From CALMFQ01 sp964495595 (GTDB lineage: Bacteria; Pseudomonadota; Gammaproteobacteria; Burkholderiales; SCOH01), in contig CAZBWH010000030.1 in assembly GCA_964495595.1 (NCBI GenBank), forward strand, positions 1-35,559: a stretch of DNA of 35,559 nt, written 5' to 3'. Made by a program: the position numbers and the translations under genes. The notes beneath the pieces were generated by a model. That model saw only the letters and a list, made by a program, of their open reading frames with translations, searched no databases and had not been told where the DNA came from. Positions 6,790 to 15,095 of this stretch are shown here, one piece after another. Numbering within the stretch: position 1 is the first letter of the stretch; every line of letters starts with the position of its first letter.

Positions 6790-8397
6790 TCAGTCGTTCA
6801 GGCGGGCCGCGTGTTCGCGGGTGGCGTGGAACCGCACTTTGGGCCAGCGTTCCTGAATCAGTTCCAGATTAACGCGCGAGGTGGCCAGGTACGTCAGGTT
6901 GTCGGCAGCGTCCCGCGCTACGTTCATCGCCAGGTTTTTTTCGAAATCGGCCAGCATGCGGCTGTCTTCGCAACTGACCCAGCGTGCCGTATGGATGCTT
7001 GCATGTTCGAAGATTGCATCAACACCATATTCGGTGTGCAGACGGTGCGCCACCACGTCGAACTGCAGCACTCCGACTGCACCCAGAATCAGGTCAGTAC
7101 CGCTGGCCGGTTTGAACACCTGTACGGCACCTTCTTCTCCCAGTTGTTGCAATCCTTTGTGTAGCTGCTTGATTTTCAACGGATTACGGATGCGTACCGA
7201 GCGGAATAATTCTGGCGCAAAAAACGGGATGCCGGTGAAGGCCAGTTGTTCTCCTTCGCTGAAACTATCGCCAATCTGGATGTTGCCATGGTTGGGGATG
7301 CCAATGATGTCGCCGGCGTAGGCTTCTTCAACCTGCTCACGGCTGGAGGCCAGGAAGGTTACCACGCTGGATGCGGCGATCTCGCGGTTCAGGCGCAGGT
7401 GCGACATTTTCATGCCCCGCTCGAACTTTCCCGAGCATACGCGAAGGAAGGCAATCCGGTCGCGGTGTTTGGGATCCATATTGGCCTGGATTTTGAATAC
7501 AAAGCCGGAAAATTTCGGTTCGGTCGGGTTTACCGAGCGCGCCGTAGCGTCCCGCTCGGCGGGGGCTGGAGCCCAGTCCACCAGTGCATTGAGGATTTCG
7601 CGCACCCCGAAGTTGTTGATTGCCGAGCCGAAAAATACCGGTGTCTGTTTGCCTGCAAGGAAGGCCGCCAGGTCGAACGGATGCGATGCACCCTGAACCA
7701 GCTCGATTTCCATTTTGAGCTGGTCCATTTCCAGCGGGAACAGATCCATCAGGCGCGGGTTGTCAATTCCCTTGATTACTTCACTGACGGTCTGGTCTGC
7801 CTTTTCCTGGCCGGCATCGAACAGCAGCACTTCATCGTTGAGTATGTGATACACCCCACGAAAGGTCTTGCCCATGCCGATTGGCCAGGTAACTGGTGCG
7901 CACTGGATCTTCAGGACACTTTCCACTTCGTCGAGCAGCTCCAGTGAATCACGCACTTCACGGTCATACTTGTTCATGAAAGTGACGATCGGTGTGTTGC
8001 GCAATCGGCAAACGTTCAGCAGCTTGATGGTTTGTTCTTCCACGCCCTTGGCTGCGTCGATCACCATTAACGCTGAGTCCACTGCAGTCAGTACCCGATA
8101 AGTGTCTTCAGAAAAATCCTGGTGGCCCGGCGTATCAAGCAGGTTGATCACATGCTCGCGGTAGTCAAACTGCATCACCGAGCTGGCGACCGAGATGCCG
8201 CGCTGCTTCTCGATTTCCATCCAGTCGGAGGTGGCAAATTTGCCGCTCTTCTTTCCTTTGACTGTCCCGGCCATCTGAATCGCACCGGAAAACAGCAGCA
8301 GCTTTTCGGTCAGTGTGGTCTTGCCCGCATCCGGGTGGGAAATAATGGCGAAAGTGCGGCGACGGGCAACTTCCTGCTGGATGGATTCAGTAGACAT
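6790..8397 (-). CDS. prfC: peptide chain release factor 3
   Basis: A 535-residue translational GTPase that recycles RF1/RF2 from the ribosome after termination. The G1 loop is SHPDAGKTTLTE (near residue 20), then the effector region with the QRGISVASSVMQFDY motif, DTPGHQDFSEDTYR (G3) and NKYDRE (G4); domains II and III follow to the end. The start at 8397 (MSTESIQQEV) is preferred to an in-frame start at 8502 because it gives the usual family length and the upstream codons look non-coding. No clear ribosome site precedes the ATG. A TGGTAGACT extended -10 lies about 30 nt upstream on the minus strand. Confidence 0.95.
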   Translation of the reverse strand: MSTESIQQEVARRRTFAIISHPDAGKTTLTEKLLLFSGAIQMAGTVKGKKSGKFATSDWMEIEKQRGISVASSVMQFDYREHVINLLDTPGHQDFSEDTYRVLTAVDSALMVIDAAKGVEEQTIKLLNVCRLRNTPIVTFMNKYDREVRDSLELLDEVESVLKIQCAPVTWPIGMGKTFRGVYHILNDEVLLFDAGQEKADQTVSEVIKGIDNPRLMDLFPLEMDQLKMEIELVQGASHPFDLAAFLAGKQTPVFFGSAINNFGVREILNALVDWAPAPAERDATARSVNPTEPKFSGFVFKIQANMDPKHRDRIAFLRVCSGKFERGMKMSHLRLNREIAASSVVTFLASSREQVEEAYAGDIIGIPNHGNIQIGDSFSEGEQLAFTGIPFFAPELFRSVRIRNPLKIKQLHKGLQQLGEEGAVQVFKPASGTDLILGAVGVLQFDVVAHRLHTEYGVDAIFEHASIHTARWVSCEDSRMLADFEKNLAMNVARDAADNLTYLATSRVNLELIQERWPKVRFHATREHAARLND

Positions 8398-8425
8398 GGG
8401 GTTGGCGAGCGACGAAAAGCCGTAA

Positions 8426-8454
8426 AGTCTACCAAAAAGCCGCGATACCGAGAA
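8426..8454 (-). promoter_or_regulatory. extended -10 promoter of prfC
   Basis: On the minus strand, TTCTCG (8454-8449), a 17-nt spacer and TAGACT (8431-8426), with TGG directly before the -10. Transcription would start near 8419, about 20 nt before the ATG. Confidence 0.5.
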
Positions 8455-8561
8455 ATGCTGGCTGCCGGCCGGCTGGATTGCCCGCTTGTGGCCGGGCTGC
8501 AAGGCGGTTGTTGTGTGCCCTATAGTGAAATGGTCTGTTAGCAGGCGTGGAGGGTAAGGTT

Positions 8562-9674
8562 ATGAAAATCGGTGTTCCGCAGGAAGTCAAAATTCATGAA
8601 TACCGGGTCGGGCTGTTGCCTAGCTCGGTGCGCGAGTTGGTGTCACATGGCCATCAGGTGGTGGTTCAGGTCGGAGCGGGTATCGGGGCCGGGTTTGCGG
8701 ATGATGACTATCTGCGGGCGGGGGCGGAAGTGGTGCCCGATGCTGCTATGGTCTTTGGCGAGGCCGAATTGATCGTGAAGGTCAAAGAGCCTCAGCCAAG
8801 TGAGGTGCCGATGCTCCGCACAGGCCAGATACTGTTTACCTATCTGCATCTGGCTGCGGATCGAGCCCTGACCGATGCATTGCTGCTGTCGGGTGTTCAC
8901 GCTGTTGCTTATGAAACCGTAACCAGTGCAGGAGGCGGTTTGCCGTTGCTCGCACCGATGTCGGCTGTGGCCGGCCGCCTGGCGGTGCAGGCAGGTGCAG
9001 CTTGTCTGGAGAAGCCGCGCGGAGGGCGTGGCGTATTGCTGGGTGGGGTGCCGGGTGTCATGCCCGCGCAAGTGGTCATCCTGGGGGCCGGCGTGGTGGG
9101 TAGCCATGCGGCGACCATCGCAGCGGGAATGGGGGCGCAGGTTACGGTGCTGGATCGCAATCTGGATGCATTGCATCGATTGCAGCAGGTTTTTGGGGGG
9201 CGGGTGCAGACGGTCTACTCTACCGCTGATGCCATCGACAAGGCGGCACAGGGGGCTGACTTGCTTATCGGTAGTGTGCTGATTCCGGGCGCCGCAGCGC
9301 CCAAACTGGTCAGCCGGGAGGCGGTTCGTGCCATGCCAGAAGGTGCTGCTCTGGTAGACGTTGCGATTGATCAGGGCGGGTGTTGTGCGACGTCAAGGCC
9401 GACTACTCATGCCAGTCCCACTTATGTTGATGAAGGCGTGGTGCATTACTGCGTGACCAATATGCCCGGTGCGGTGCCGCGAACGGCAAGCTTTGCCCTG
9501 AACAACGCGACGTTGCCCTATGTGCTGCAGCTGGCTGCGCAGGGGGTGGGAGCGTTGCGGCGCAATGGCGACCTGCGTGCTGGGCTGAATGTTTCGCAGG
9601 GGCGCTTGACCCATTCCGCCGTCGCAGCCGCATTCAATCTGCCATGCACCGCTGCCGACGATCTGTTTGTTTGA
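8562..9674 (+). CDS. ald: alanine dehydrogenase
   Basis: A 370-residue NAD-dependent enzyme that converts alanine to pyruvate and ammonia and back. Key residues are in the family positions: R15 (HEYRVGL) and K75 (VKVKEPQ) for substrate binding, H96 (TYLHLA) and D270 (DVAIDQGGC) for catalysis, the Rossmann motif GAGVVG (175-180) and the conserved tail block NMPGAVPRTASFALNNATLPY. The family length is about 371. The ATG at 8562 is chosen over a GTG at 8547 because GGAGGGTAAGG lies just before it. TATAGT at 8521-8526 is a plausible -10, but no good -35 is seen. It is a single-gene unit, useful for using alanine as carbon and nitrogen source. Confidence 0.95.
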   Translation: MKIGVPQEVKIHEYRVGLLPSSVRELVSHGHQVVVQVGAGIGAGFADDDYLRAGAEVVPDAAMVFGEAELIVKVKEPQPSEVPMLRTGQILFTYLHLAADRALTDALLLSGVHAVAYETVTSAGGGLPLLAPMSAVAGRLAVQAGAACLEKPRGGRGVLLGGVPGVMPAQVVILGAGVVGSHAATIAAGMGAQVTVLDRNLDALHRLQQVFGGRVQTVYSTADAIDKAAQGADLLIGSVLIPGAAAPKLVSREAVRAMPEGAALVDVAIDQGGCCATSRPTTHASPTYVDEGVVHYCVTNMPGAVPRTASFALNNATLPYVLQLAAQGVGALRRNGDLRAGLNVSQGRLTHSAVAAAFNLPCTAADDLFV

Positions 9675-9762
9675 GGAAGCGCTGATTTATCTCGCTCGCC
9701 GAATCAATCCGTACTTCTTTATGATCTGCTGATTTGCGTTTTTGTATGTCATTTTGCGCATA

Positions 9763-9794
9763 TTGTTGATTGGAGTATTAGATTATACTAATCT
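9763..9794 (+). promoter_or_regulatory. promoter with overlapping dyad before the zinc-ribbon gene
   Basis: TTGTTG (9763-9768), a 15-nt spacer and TATACT (9784-9789), in an unusually AT-rich stretch. The -10 sits inside the inverted repeat AGATTA-tac-TAATCT (9780-9794), which could be an operator. The spacer is short, so the -35 assignment is uncertain. Confidence 0.4.
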
Positions 9795-9846
9795 TCTGTT
9801 TTGCAGGGCGTGTTCTTGGGCGATTGTCGATTGAACGGGGGATACC

Positions 9847-10050
9847 ATGGCAACCATTATCGATCTGGCGAAATATCGCAAGCCAGTCAAGATGCAGACA
9901 CCGGAGCCTGGCCCGGTGTATTTCTGTACCCGCTGCAGTGCGGATGTATTCCACCTTCACCCGTCGGGCGAAGTGCGTTGCATCGAATGTGGCGCCATCA
10001 TGCGTAATATCGGCGTGGTTCCGGTCGATCGTTGCACAGTGACCCAGTAG
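9847..10050 (+). CDS. small zinc-ribbon protein of unknown function
   Basis: A 67-residue protein starting at an ATG 3-4 nt after GGGGGAT. Four cysteines form two knuckles, CTRC (about residues 27-30) and CIEC (about 45-48), separated by a strand-like FHLHPSGEVR stretch; this is a C4 zinc ribbon. The N-terminus (MATIIDLAKYRKP) is typical of very short DUF-like proteins found in bacterial genomes and in prophages. No charged DNA-recognition helix is evident. Single zinc ribbons of this size may bind nucleic acid or serve as protein adaptors. The AT-rich upstream region sets the gene apart from its neighbours, which might mean acquisition, but there are no mobile-element signs. Confidence 0.75.
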   Translation: MATIIDLAKYRKPVKMQTPEPGPVYFCTRCSADVFHLHPSGEVRCIECGAIMRNIGVVPVDRCTVTQ

Positions 10051-10067
10051 CCTTCTGATCGCGGCGG

Positions 10068-10096
10068 TTGTCATGCGCTGACAAGCCCTGTTAAAT
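10068..10096 (+). promoter_or_regulatory. promoter of the DUF302-crcB-peroxiredoxin group
   Basis: TTGTCA (10068-10073), a 17-nt spacer and TTAAAT (10091-10096). The -35 is the left arm of the inverted repeat TTGTCA-tgcgc-TGACAA (10068-10084), a possible operator. The leader would be about 85 nt. Confidence 0.55.
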
Positions 10097-10189
10097 TAAT
10101 CCCTGTTTATTCCCGTACCGTGCCTCCCGCTGTAATCAGGGAGGCCGGTGTCGTTTGTATGGGCTGAATTCCCTCTTGGAGTGATTGAG

Positions 10190-10744
10190 ATGATTGCCAG
10201 CAGGATGTGGCTTGCTTGCGCCGCTGGAGTGTTGCCCGTGATGGTCTCGGCCAGTGAGGCAGCTGTCGAGGTGTTTTCCAGGATCGGTAGCTTTCAGGAT
10301 GTACGAGACAACCTGGCTCTGGAAGTGACACGGCGGGGCATGGCGCTGACCCACTCGATTCAGGTCAACGAGATGCTGGAAAAAACAGCCAAGGATGTCG
10401 GTGCCGTGCGCCCGGTATATGTGCAGGCAGAGGCGCTGGAGTTTTGCAGCCCGGCTCTCGGGCGGAAACTGATGGAGGCGAACAGCGCCAATATCGTTTA
10501 TTGTCCGTTGATGGTCAGCATCTATGTGTTGCCTGAGGCGCCTAGGGTCGTCAACGTGGCCTACCGGCGAATTCCAAAGGGTAGTTCGGCCCAGTCGCAG
10601 AAGTTGTTCCGCGAAGTCGACGGACTGGTGATAGGCATTATTCGTGATGCGTTGAATCCGGGGCGTGAGGAGTCTGGCGACAAGGATAGTGCCGTGCGCA
10701 AGCCGCTGGCTGTCCCGCTTGCTTCTGTGCGTGGATTGGGCTGA
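10190..10744 (+). CDS. exported DUF302-family protein
   Basis: A 184-residue protein with an N-terminal hydrophobic signal segment (about residues 1-25, with a likely cleavage after VSA) and a DUF302 domain (about 28-150). The domain shows the family pattern: an LEFCSPALG-like block, an NIVYCPLMVSIY block and a VAYRR strand. DUF302 proteins have a small alpha/beta fold of unknown function. The ATG at 10190 is chosen over an in-frame start at 10148 because GGAG lies 8 nt upstream and the signal peptide begins there. The last 30 residues are polar and probably disordered. Its stop codon lies one base before the crcB ATG, so the two are co-transcribed. Confidence 0.8.
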   Translation: MIASRMWLACAAGVLPVMVSASEAAVEVFSRIGSFQDVRDNLALEVTRRGMALTHSIQVNEMLEKTAKDVGAVRPVYVQAEALEFCSPALGRKLMEANSANIVYCPLMVSIYVLPEAPRVVNVAYRRIPKGSSAQSQKLFREVDGLVIGIIRDALNPGREESGDKDSAVRKPLAVPLASVRGLG

Positions 10745-10745
10745 A

Positions 10746-11123
10746 ATGTGGCTGGCTGCTGTATCGGTGGCTGTGGGGGCTGCATTGGGTGCCGTGATGC
10801 GCTGGGGGTTGGGGGTGTGGCTCAATCCGTTGATCAAGTGGTTGCCGCTGGGGACTCTGGTGGCCAATTGGGCTGGCGGACTGCTGGCGGGGGTGGCTCT
10901 GGCCTGGTTTGAGTTGCATCCACAGTGGCCTCCGGCCGTCCGCTTGTTGTGTGTGACTGGATTTCTCGGTGGGCTGACCACTTTTTCCACTTTTTCTGCC
11001 GAGGTTACGGGGCTGTTGCTGGCAACCCAGTATGCCCAGGCGTTGATTGCTGCGCTGCTGCATTTGTTGGGCTCGCTGGCGATGACCGTGCTCGGCGTTT
11101 CGATGGTGCGCCTATGGCTATGA
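10746..11123 (+). CDS. crcB: fluoride channel CrcB/Fluc
   Basis: A 125-residue inner-membrane protein with four predicted membrane helices that exports fluoride as an antiparallel dimer. The early AALGAVMRWGLG segment, the VANWAGG Asn (usually NxxG in Fluc proteins) and the GGLTTFSTFSAE block, which holds the pore-lining Phe residues and sodium-site backbone, are all present. Length matches the family. It starts one base after the DUF302 stop, and its 3' end overlaps the peroxiredoxin start. No fluoride riboswitch is evident upstream in the leader at 10103-10189; I looked for its pseudoknot pattern by eye only. Confidence 0.93.
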   Translation: MWLAAVSVAVGAALGAVMRWGLGVWLNPLIKWLPLGTLVANWAGGLLAGVALAWFELHPQWPPAVRLLCVTGFLGGLTTFSTFSAEVTGLLLATQYAQALIAALLHLLGSLAMTVLGVSMVRLWL

Positions 11124-11656
11124 ATTCATTATTATTCCGTGTCCTGTGTGTGTTATGGCTTGCCGGCTTGGCATCATTCGGCCGGGCGGCTCCTGTGCCG
11201 ATGCCGGGCGCGCTTGCACCGGTGTTCTCGTTGCCGGATCAGCAGGGTATGCTGCACACCCTTTCGCAGTATCGCGGCAAGTGGGTGGTGCTCTATTTCT
11301 ATCCGAAAGACGATACGCCGGGTTGTACCGAGCAGGCGTGTCGTTTCCGGGATGACTTTGCCGTGCTGAAAATACTGGGTGCGGAAGTGCTGGGAGTGAG
11401 CGTGGATGATCCTGCGTCACACGCTGAATTTGCGCGCAAGCACAAGTTGCCGTTTCCGTTGCTCGCGGACAAGGATGGCAATGTTGCTGCCGCTTACGGG
11501 TCGCTGCGCGACCTGCTGATTACCCGTATCGCCAAACGCAATACCTTTCTGATTAATCCGCAGGGGCGGATCGAGCGCACCTTTCTCGGGGTGGATACGG
11601 CCAAGAACGCTTCGGAAGTCATCGCCGTACTACGGCAGCTGTCCGGCAAGCCGTAG
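11114..11656 (+). CDS. exported PrxQ/BCP-type peroxiredoxin
   Basis: A 180-residue thiol peroxidase. A hydrophobic signal peptide (about residues 3-25, ending near GRAA) precedes a thioredoxin-fold AhpC-TSA domain. The active site is YFYPKDDTPGCTEQAC: the peroxidatic Cys follows PG, and a second Cys five residues on is the usual resolving Cys of the PrxQ/BCP group. An export signal is not typical of BCP, so it probably works in the periplasm. ATGs at 11114 and 11120 are both possible; the second overlaps the crcB stop as ATGA. Neither has a strong ribosome site, so translation is probably coupled to crcB. Confidence 0.88.
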   Translation: MAMNSLLFRVLCVLWLAGLASFGRAAPVPMPGALAPVFSLPDQQGMLHTLSQYRGKWVVLYFYPKDDTPGCTEQACRFRDDFAVLKILGAEVLGVSVDDPASHAEFARKHKLPFPLLADKDGNVAAAYGSLRDLLITRIAKRNTFLINPQGRIERTFLGVDTAKNASEVIAVLRQLSGKP

Positions 11657-11680
11657 CACCGGTTGGTGCCCGACGGCATG

Positions 11681-11713
11681 AATGGCCTGCCAGGTTGCGG
11701 GCCATTTGTTTTT
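11681..11713 (+). terminator. intrinsic terminator after the peroxiredoxin gene
   Basis: AATGGCC (11681-11687) pairs with GGCCATT (11700-11706), and the stem can continue inward by a GC pair. TGTTTTT follows. It ends the DUF302-crcB-peroxiredoxin transcript. Confidence 0.7.
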
Positions 11714-11735
11714 GCTCTGGCACAAAGAGGGGGGC

Positions 11736-11744
11736 TGTTATAAT
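11736..11744 (+). promoter_or_regulatory. extended -10 promoter of uup
   Basis: TGTTATAAT: a consensus TATAAT with a TGn extension and no good -35. Transcription should start near 11751, about 24 nt before the ATG. Confidence 0.7.
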
Positions 11745-11774
11745 CCGCGCCTTGCGTTCAACCCGGAATCCGGT

Positions 11775-13682
11775 ATGCCATTGCTTTCGATCGACCATGC
11801 CTGCCTTGCCTTTGGCCATGTGGCCTTGCTTGATAACGCCGATTTTTCCATTGATTCCGGCGAGCGGGTGGGGCTGATCGGCCGCAATGGTTGCGGCAAG
11901 TCCTCCTTGCTGAAGGCTATCGCGGGTCAGGTCCAGCTGGATGACGGCAAGCTGGTTCGTGTGCGTGACCTGAAGGTGGCTTATGTGCCGCAGGAGCCGA
12001 CCTTCCTGCAGGGGCAGACGGTATTCGAGGCTGTTGCCCAAGGGTTGGGTGATGTGCGTCAGTTATTGCTGGATTACCATCAATGCAGTGTGCAGCTTGG
12101 CACGGCCGGTGCCGACCTTGAAGCGGTGATGGCTAGGATGCACGCGTTACAGAACGAGCTGGAGCGCCTGGATGGCTGGCGGTTCAATAGCCTGGTCGAA
12201 TCAGTGCTCAGCCACCTGGATCTGATGCCGGATACTCCGATCGAATGTTTGTCCGGTGGCTGGAAAAAGCGTGTGGCGCTGGCCAGGGCATTGGTGGCCG
12301 AGCCGGCGCTGATGCTGCTGGACGAGCCGACCAATCATCTGGATGTAGATGCCATCGAGTGGCTGGAGAAGCTGTTGCTGGGTTACGCCGGTGCCGTGGT
12401 GGTGATTACGCATGATCGGCGGTTTCTGGATAACGTGGCCACCCGCATCGTTGAACTTGACCGGGGGCAGCTAGCCAGCTTTCCTGGTAACTATGCGACC
12501 TACCAGATTCGCAAGGCCGAGCAGCTGGAGATGGAGGCGGTGGTTCAGCGCAAGGCGGATCGTCTGCAGGCGCAGGAGGAGGTCTGGATTCGAAAGGGGG
12601 TCGAGGCGCGCCGTACCCGCAGTGAAAGCCGAATCCGGCGGCTCGAGCAGTTGCGCAAAGAGCGGGCGGCACGGCGCGATCAGCAAGGACAGGTGCAATT
12701 CAGCATCGATGCCGGCGAACGCTCAGGCAAGCTGGTGGCTGAGCTTGAGCATGTGGGCAAATCCTTTGCTGGCAAGGTGATCATTAACGACTTTTCCACT
12801 CGTATCCAACGAGGAGACCGGATTGGCCTGCTCGGACCGAACGGTGCCGGAAAAACCACTCTGCTGAAGTTGATACTGGGTGAGCTGCAGCCTGATTCCG
12901 GGTCGGTGAGGCAGGGAACCAGGCTGGAGATTGCCTATTTTGACCAGTTTCGTGAGCAACTGGATGAAAACGCCGCGGTTATCGATGTTGTCAGTCAGGG
13001 TAATGAGTTCATCGAGATTGGTGGCTGTCGCAAGCATGTGGTGAGCTATCTGGAGGATTTCCTGTTTCCGCCACAGCGGGCGCGTTCACCTGTTCGCTCG
13101 CTGTCCGGTGGCGAGCGCAACCGATTGCTACTGGCACGGTTGTTTACCCGCCCGGCCAACGTACTGGTGCTGGACGAACCTACCAATGATCTGGATGTCG
13201 ATACGCTCGACCTGCTGGAACAATTACTGGTGGATTATCCGGGGACCGTATTCCTGGTCAGCCATGATCGTGCATTCCTGGATAATGTAGTCACCCAGGT
13301 CATTGCCTTTGAAGGCAACGGCATGTTGCGTGAGTATGTCGGTGGCTACAGTGACTGGCTGGTGGCCCGTCAGCGGGCGGCAGCTTTACCGGTGACACGG
13401 ACATCGTCGCCGGCCGAGCCGGCAGCAGCTTCGTCCTCCCGCCAGCGGAGCGTCAAGCTCAGCTACAACGAAACCCGCGAACTCGCAGCCTTGCCGGACC
13501 GCATCGCTGCTCTTGAGCAGGAGAGTGCGGAAATAAATCAAACCCTGCTCGACCCGGATCTGTATCGCAACGATCCGGCCCGCGGCACACGAATGCAGTC
13601 GCGTATCGACGAGATCGAGCAGGCCTTGCTCGATCTGTTGAATCGCTGGGAGGTGCTGGAGGCCAAGCAGAAGGGCGAGTAA
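11775..13682 (+). CDS. uup: ABC-F family ATPase Uup
   Basis: A 635-residue soluble protein with two ATP-binding cassettes, the same length as E. coli Uup. Cassette 1 has GRNGCGKSS, LSGGWKKR and LLDEPTNHLD; cassette 2 has GPNGAGKTT, LSGGERNR and VLDEPTNDLD; both switch regions are HDR. An arginine-rich linker lies between them (about 250-310). After the second cassette comes a linker rich in Ala/Ser/Pro and a C-terminal coiled coil (about 565-635) that in Uup binds DNA. E. coli Uup affects transposon excision and ribosome assembly. The start at 11775 is chosen over an in-frame start at 11682, because the latter lies within the terminator and upstream of the promoter. It is a single-gene unit, convergent with the methyltransferase gene. 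Confidence 0.93.
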   Translation: MPLLSIDHACLAFGHVALLDNADFSIDSGERVGLIGRNGCGKSSLLKAIAGQVQLDDGKLVRVRDLKVAYVPQEPTFLQGQTVFEAVAQGLGDVRQLLLDYHQCSVQLGTAGADLEAVMARMHALQNELERLDGWRFNSLVESVLSHLDLMPDTPIECLSGGWKKRVALARALVAEPALMLLDEPTNHLDVDAIEWLEKLLLGYAGAVVVITHDRRFLDNVATRIVELDRGQLASFPGNYATYQIRKAEQLEMEAVVQRKADRLQAQEEVWIRKGVEARRTRSESRIRRLEQLRKERAARRDQQGQVQFSIDAGERSGKLVAELEHVGKSFAGKVIINDFSTRIQRGDRIGLLGPNGAGKTTLLKLILGELQPDSGSVRQGTRLEIAYFDQFREQLDENAAVIDVVSQGNEFIEIGGCRKHVVSYLEDFLFPPQRARSPVRSLSGGERNRLLLARLFTRPANVLVLDEPTNDLDVDTLDLLEQLLVDYPGTVFLVSHDRAFLDNVVTQVIAFEGNGMLREYVGGYSDWLVARQRAAALPVTRTSSPAEPAAASSSRQRSVKLSYNETRELAALPDRIAALEQESAEINQTLLDPDLYRNDPARGTRMQSRIDEIEQALLDLLNRWEVLEAKQKGE

Positions 13683-13697
13683 GTCTTGGGCGCGAGT

Positions 13698-14411
13698 TCA
13701 ATCTGGCACATACAGTACGAACACCGTTGGCCGCTTGTGCAGGTCGGGTAGCGGCCGCGGCCATTCGGCCACGGTGCGTGAGATGATGTTGGCCTGCTTG
13801 CTGCCCAGCTCGGTGGCGCAGCACAGCAGGGTGCCTGGCGAGCAGGTTTCCAGTAGCGTGGCCAGCATCTGGTTGTTGCGATACGGAGTTTCGATAAACG
13901 CGATCGCTTCGTCCTGTTGGCGGGAGCGTTTTTCCAGCTGGATCAGCGTTGCCTTGCGTTCATTACCGTCTACCGGCAGGTAGCCCTGGAAGCTGAAGCG
14001 CTGGCCGTTGGCGCCGGATGCCATCAGCGCCAGCAGGATCGACGATGGCCCGATCAACGGCTTGACCGGCACGCCATGGCGATGCGCCAGCCGGACCAGT
14101 TCCGCCCCAGGATCGGCGATCGCCGGGCAGCCGGCTTCCGACATCAGCCCAACATCGTGGCCGCGCAGCAGTGGCTGCAGCAATGTCGGAAGGGTGGCTG
14201 CCGGCGTGTGTTCATTCAGTTCAATCAGCGACAGGTCGCGCAGAGGTGTGCTGACCTGCAGCCATTTCAGGTGTTGTCGGGCCGTCTTGCTGTTTTCGAC
14301 GATGAAGTGCTGCAGTCGGTCGCAGATGGCAGCATTGCCACCCGGAATCGTTTGTTCCAGACTGCATTCGCCCAGTGGCGTAGGAATGAGGTACAGCGTG
14401 CCGATTGTCAT
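13698..14411 (-). CDS. RsmI-like SAM-dependent methyltransferase
   Basis: A 237-residue protein of the tetrapyrrole methylase superfamily, nearest to the RsmI group that 2'-O-methylates 16S rRNA C1402. Visible blocks are LYLIPTPLGE at the N-terminus, a central SEAGCPAIADPGAELV corresponding to the RsmI SDAGxPxxSDPG loop, and GPSSILLALMASG. It lacks the C-terminal extension of true RsmI (about 285 residues), so it is more likely a paralogue. The ATG directly abuts the maf stop codon with no gap, and AGGGTA inside the end of maf can serve as ribosome site, so the pair is co-translated. The substrate is not known to me. Confidence 0.8.
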   Translation of the reverse strand: MTIGTLYLIPTPLGECSLEQTIPGGNAAICDRLQHFIVENSKTARQHLKWLQVSTPLRDLSLIELNEHTPAATLPTLLQPLLRGHDVGLMSEAGCPAIADPGAELVRLAHRHGVPVKPLIGPSSILLALMASGANGQRFSFQGYLPVDGNERKATLIQLEKRSRQQDEAIAFIETPYRNNQMLATLLETCSPGTLLCCATELGSKQANIISRTVAEWPRPLPDLHKRPTVFVLYVPD

Positions 14412-14996
14412 TTACAGTACCCTGAAACCAGCGCGTTGCAGCATGGATACCAGCTCGATCAATGGCAGGCCGATCAGGGCATTGGGGTCGCTGCCGCCGA
14501 TCGACTCAATCAACGCAATTCCCAGTCCTTCCGACTTGGCGCTGCCTGCGCAGTTATAGGGGTGTTCCTTGTGCAGGTAAGCATGGATCTGGTCGTCGCT
14601 CAGCGACCGGAAGCGGACTTCGGTGCTGACGTCAGCAACCTGGGTTGTGTCGTTGCGCGTGTCGTGCAGTGCCAGCGCGGTATGAAAGGTGACTGTCCGC
14701 CCACGCATCTGTTGCAGCTGGGCCACTGCCCGTTCGTGTGTGCCTGGCTTGCCAATCTGTTGTCCGTCCAGTGTGGCAACCTGGTCGGAGCCAATGATCA
14801 GTGCCGCCGGATAGCTGGGCGCCAGTGCGCGTGCCTTGGCTGCGGCCAGCCTGAGCGCGGTGTCGGCCGGCCCTTCGCCGGGCAGTGGGGATTCGTCGAT
14901 ATCTGGAGGGGCTGTCTCGAACGGGATGGCCAGACGTTGCAGTAATTCCCGTCGGTACGGAGAGGTGGATGCGAGTACGAGAGTGGGGTTGGACAT
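14412..14996 (-). CDS. Maf/YceF-type nucleotide pyrophosphatase
   Basis: A 194-residue Maf protein that hydrolyses non-canonical or modified nucleoside triphosphates. LASTSPYRRELL near the N-terminus, the SDQVATLDG block and GKPGTHERA are the conserved motifs. The start at 14996 (MSNPTLVLAS) is chosen over 15035 because the fold begins there. Its location next to yceD-rpmF-plsX matches E. coli yceF, whose product prefers m7GTP, so YceF subgroup membership is likely but not proven. It is divergent from yceD and leads a two-gene minus-strand operon. Confidence 0.88.
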   Translation of the reverse strand: MSNPTLVLASTSPYRRELLQRLAIPFETAPPDIDESPLPGEGPADTALRLAAAKARALAPSYPAALIIGSDQVATLDGQQIGKPGTHERAVAQLQQMRGRTVTFHTALALHDTRNDTTQVADVSTEVRFRSLSDDQIHAYLHKEHPYNCAGSAKSEGLGIALIESIGGSDPNALIGLPLIELVSMLQRAGFRVL

Positions 14997-15057
14997 TTGG
15001 ATGTGCTTTGCAAGTGAGCCCGGCGCAATCGGCAAGCCCGCGCCAGATAAAGATATT

Positions 15058-15085
15058 TTGACAGTAAAGGCGAATGATTATAACA
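15058..15085. promoter_or_regulatory. overlapping divergent promoters of maf and yceD
   Basis: Plus strand: a consensus TTGACA (15058-15063), a 15-nt spacer and TATAAC (15079-15084). Minus strand: TGTTATAAT (15085-15077), an extended -10 with consensus hexamer. The two -10 boxes share the same bases, so polymerase can bind in only one direction at a time. The yceD transcript would begin only about 5 nt before its ATG. Confidence 0.6.
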
Positions 15086-15095
15086 TGCGCGGTTT

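Noticed and set aside
9675..9846. AT-rich stretch as an insertion site or mobile-element remnant
   Set aside because: No inverted terminal repeats, target duplication, integrase or tRNA is present.
10103..10189. Fluoride riboswitch in the leader of the crcB operon
   Set aside because: I did not find its conserved pseudoknot by eye; a covariance-model search would decide.
13917..14945. A 342-codon plus-strand open frame opposite the methyltransferase and maf genes
   Set aside because: It spans two real genes on the other strand, and the translation has no domain.
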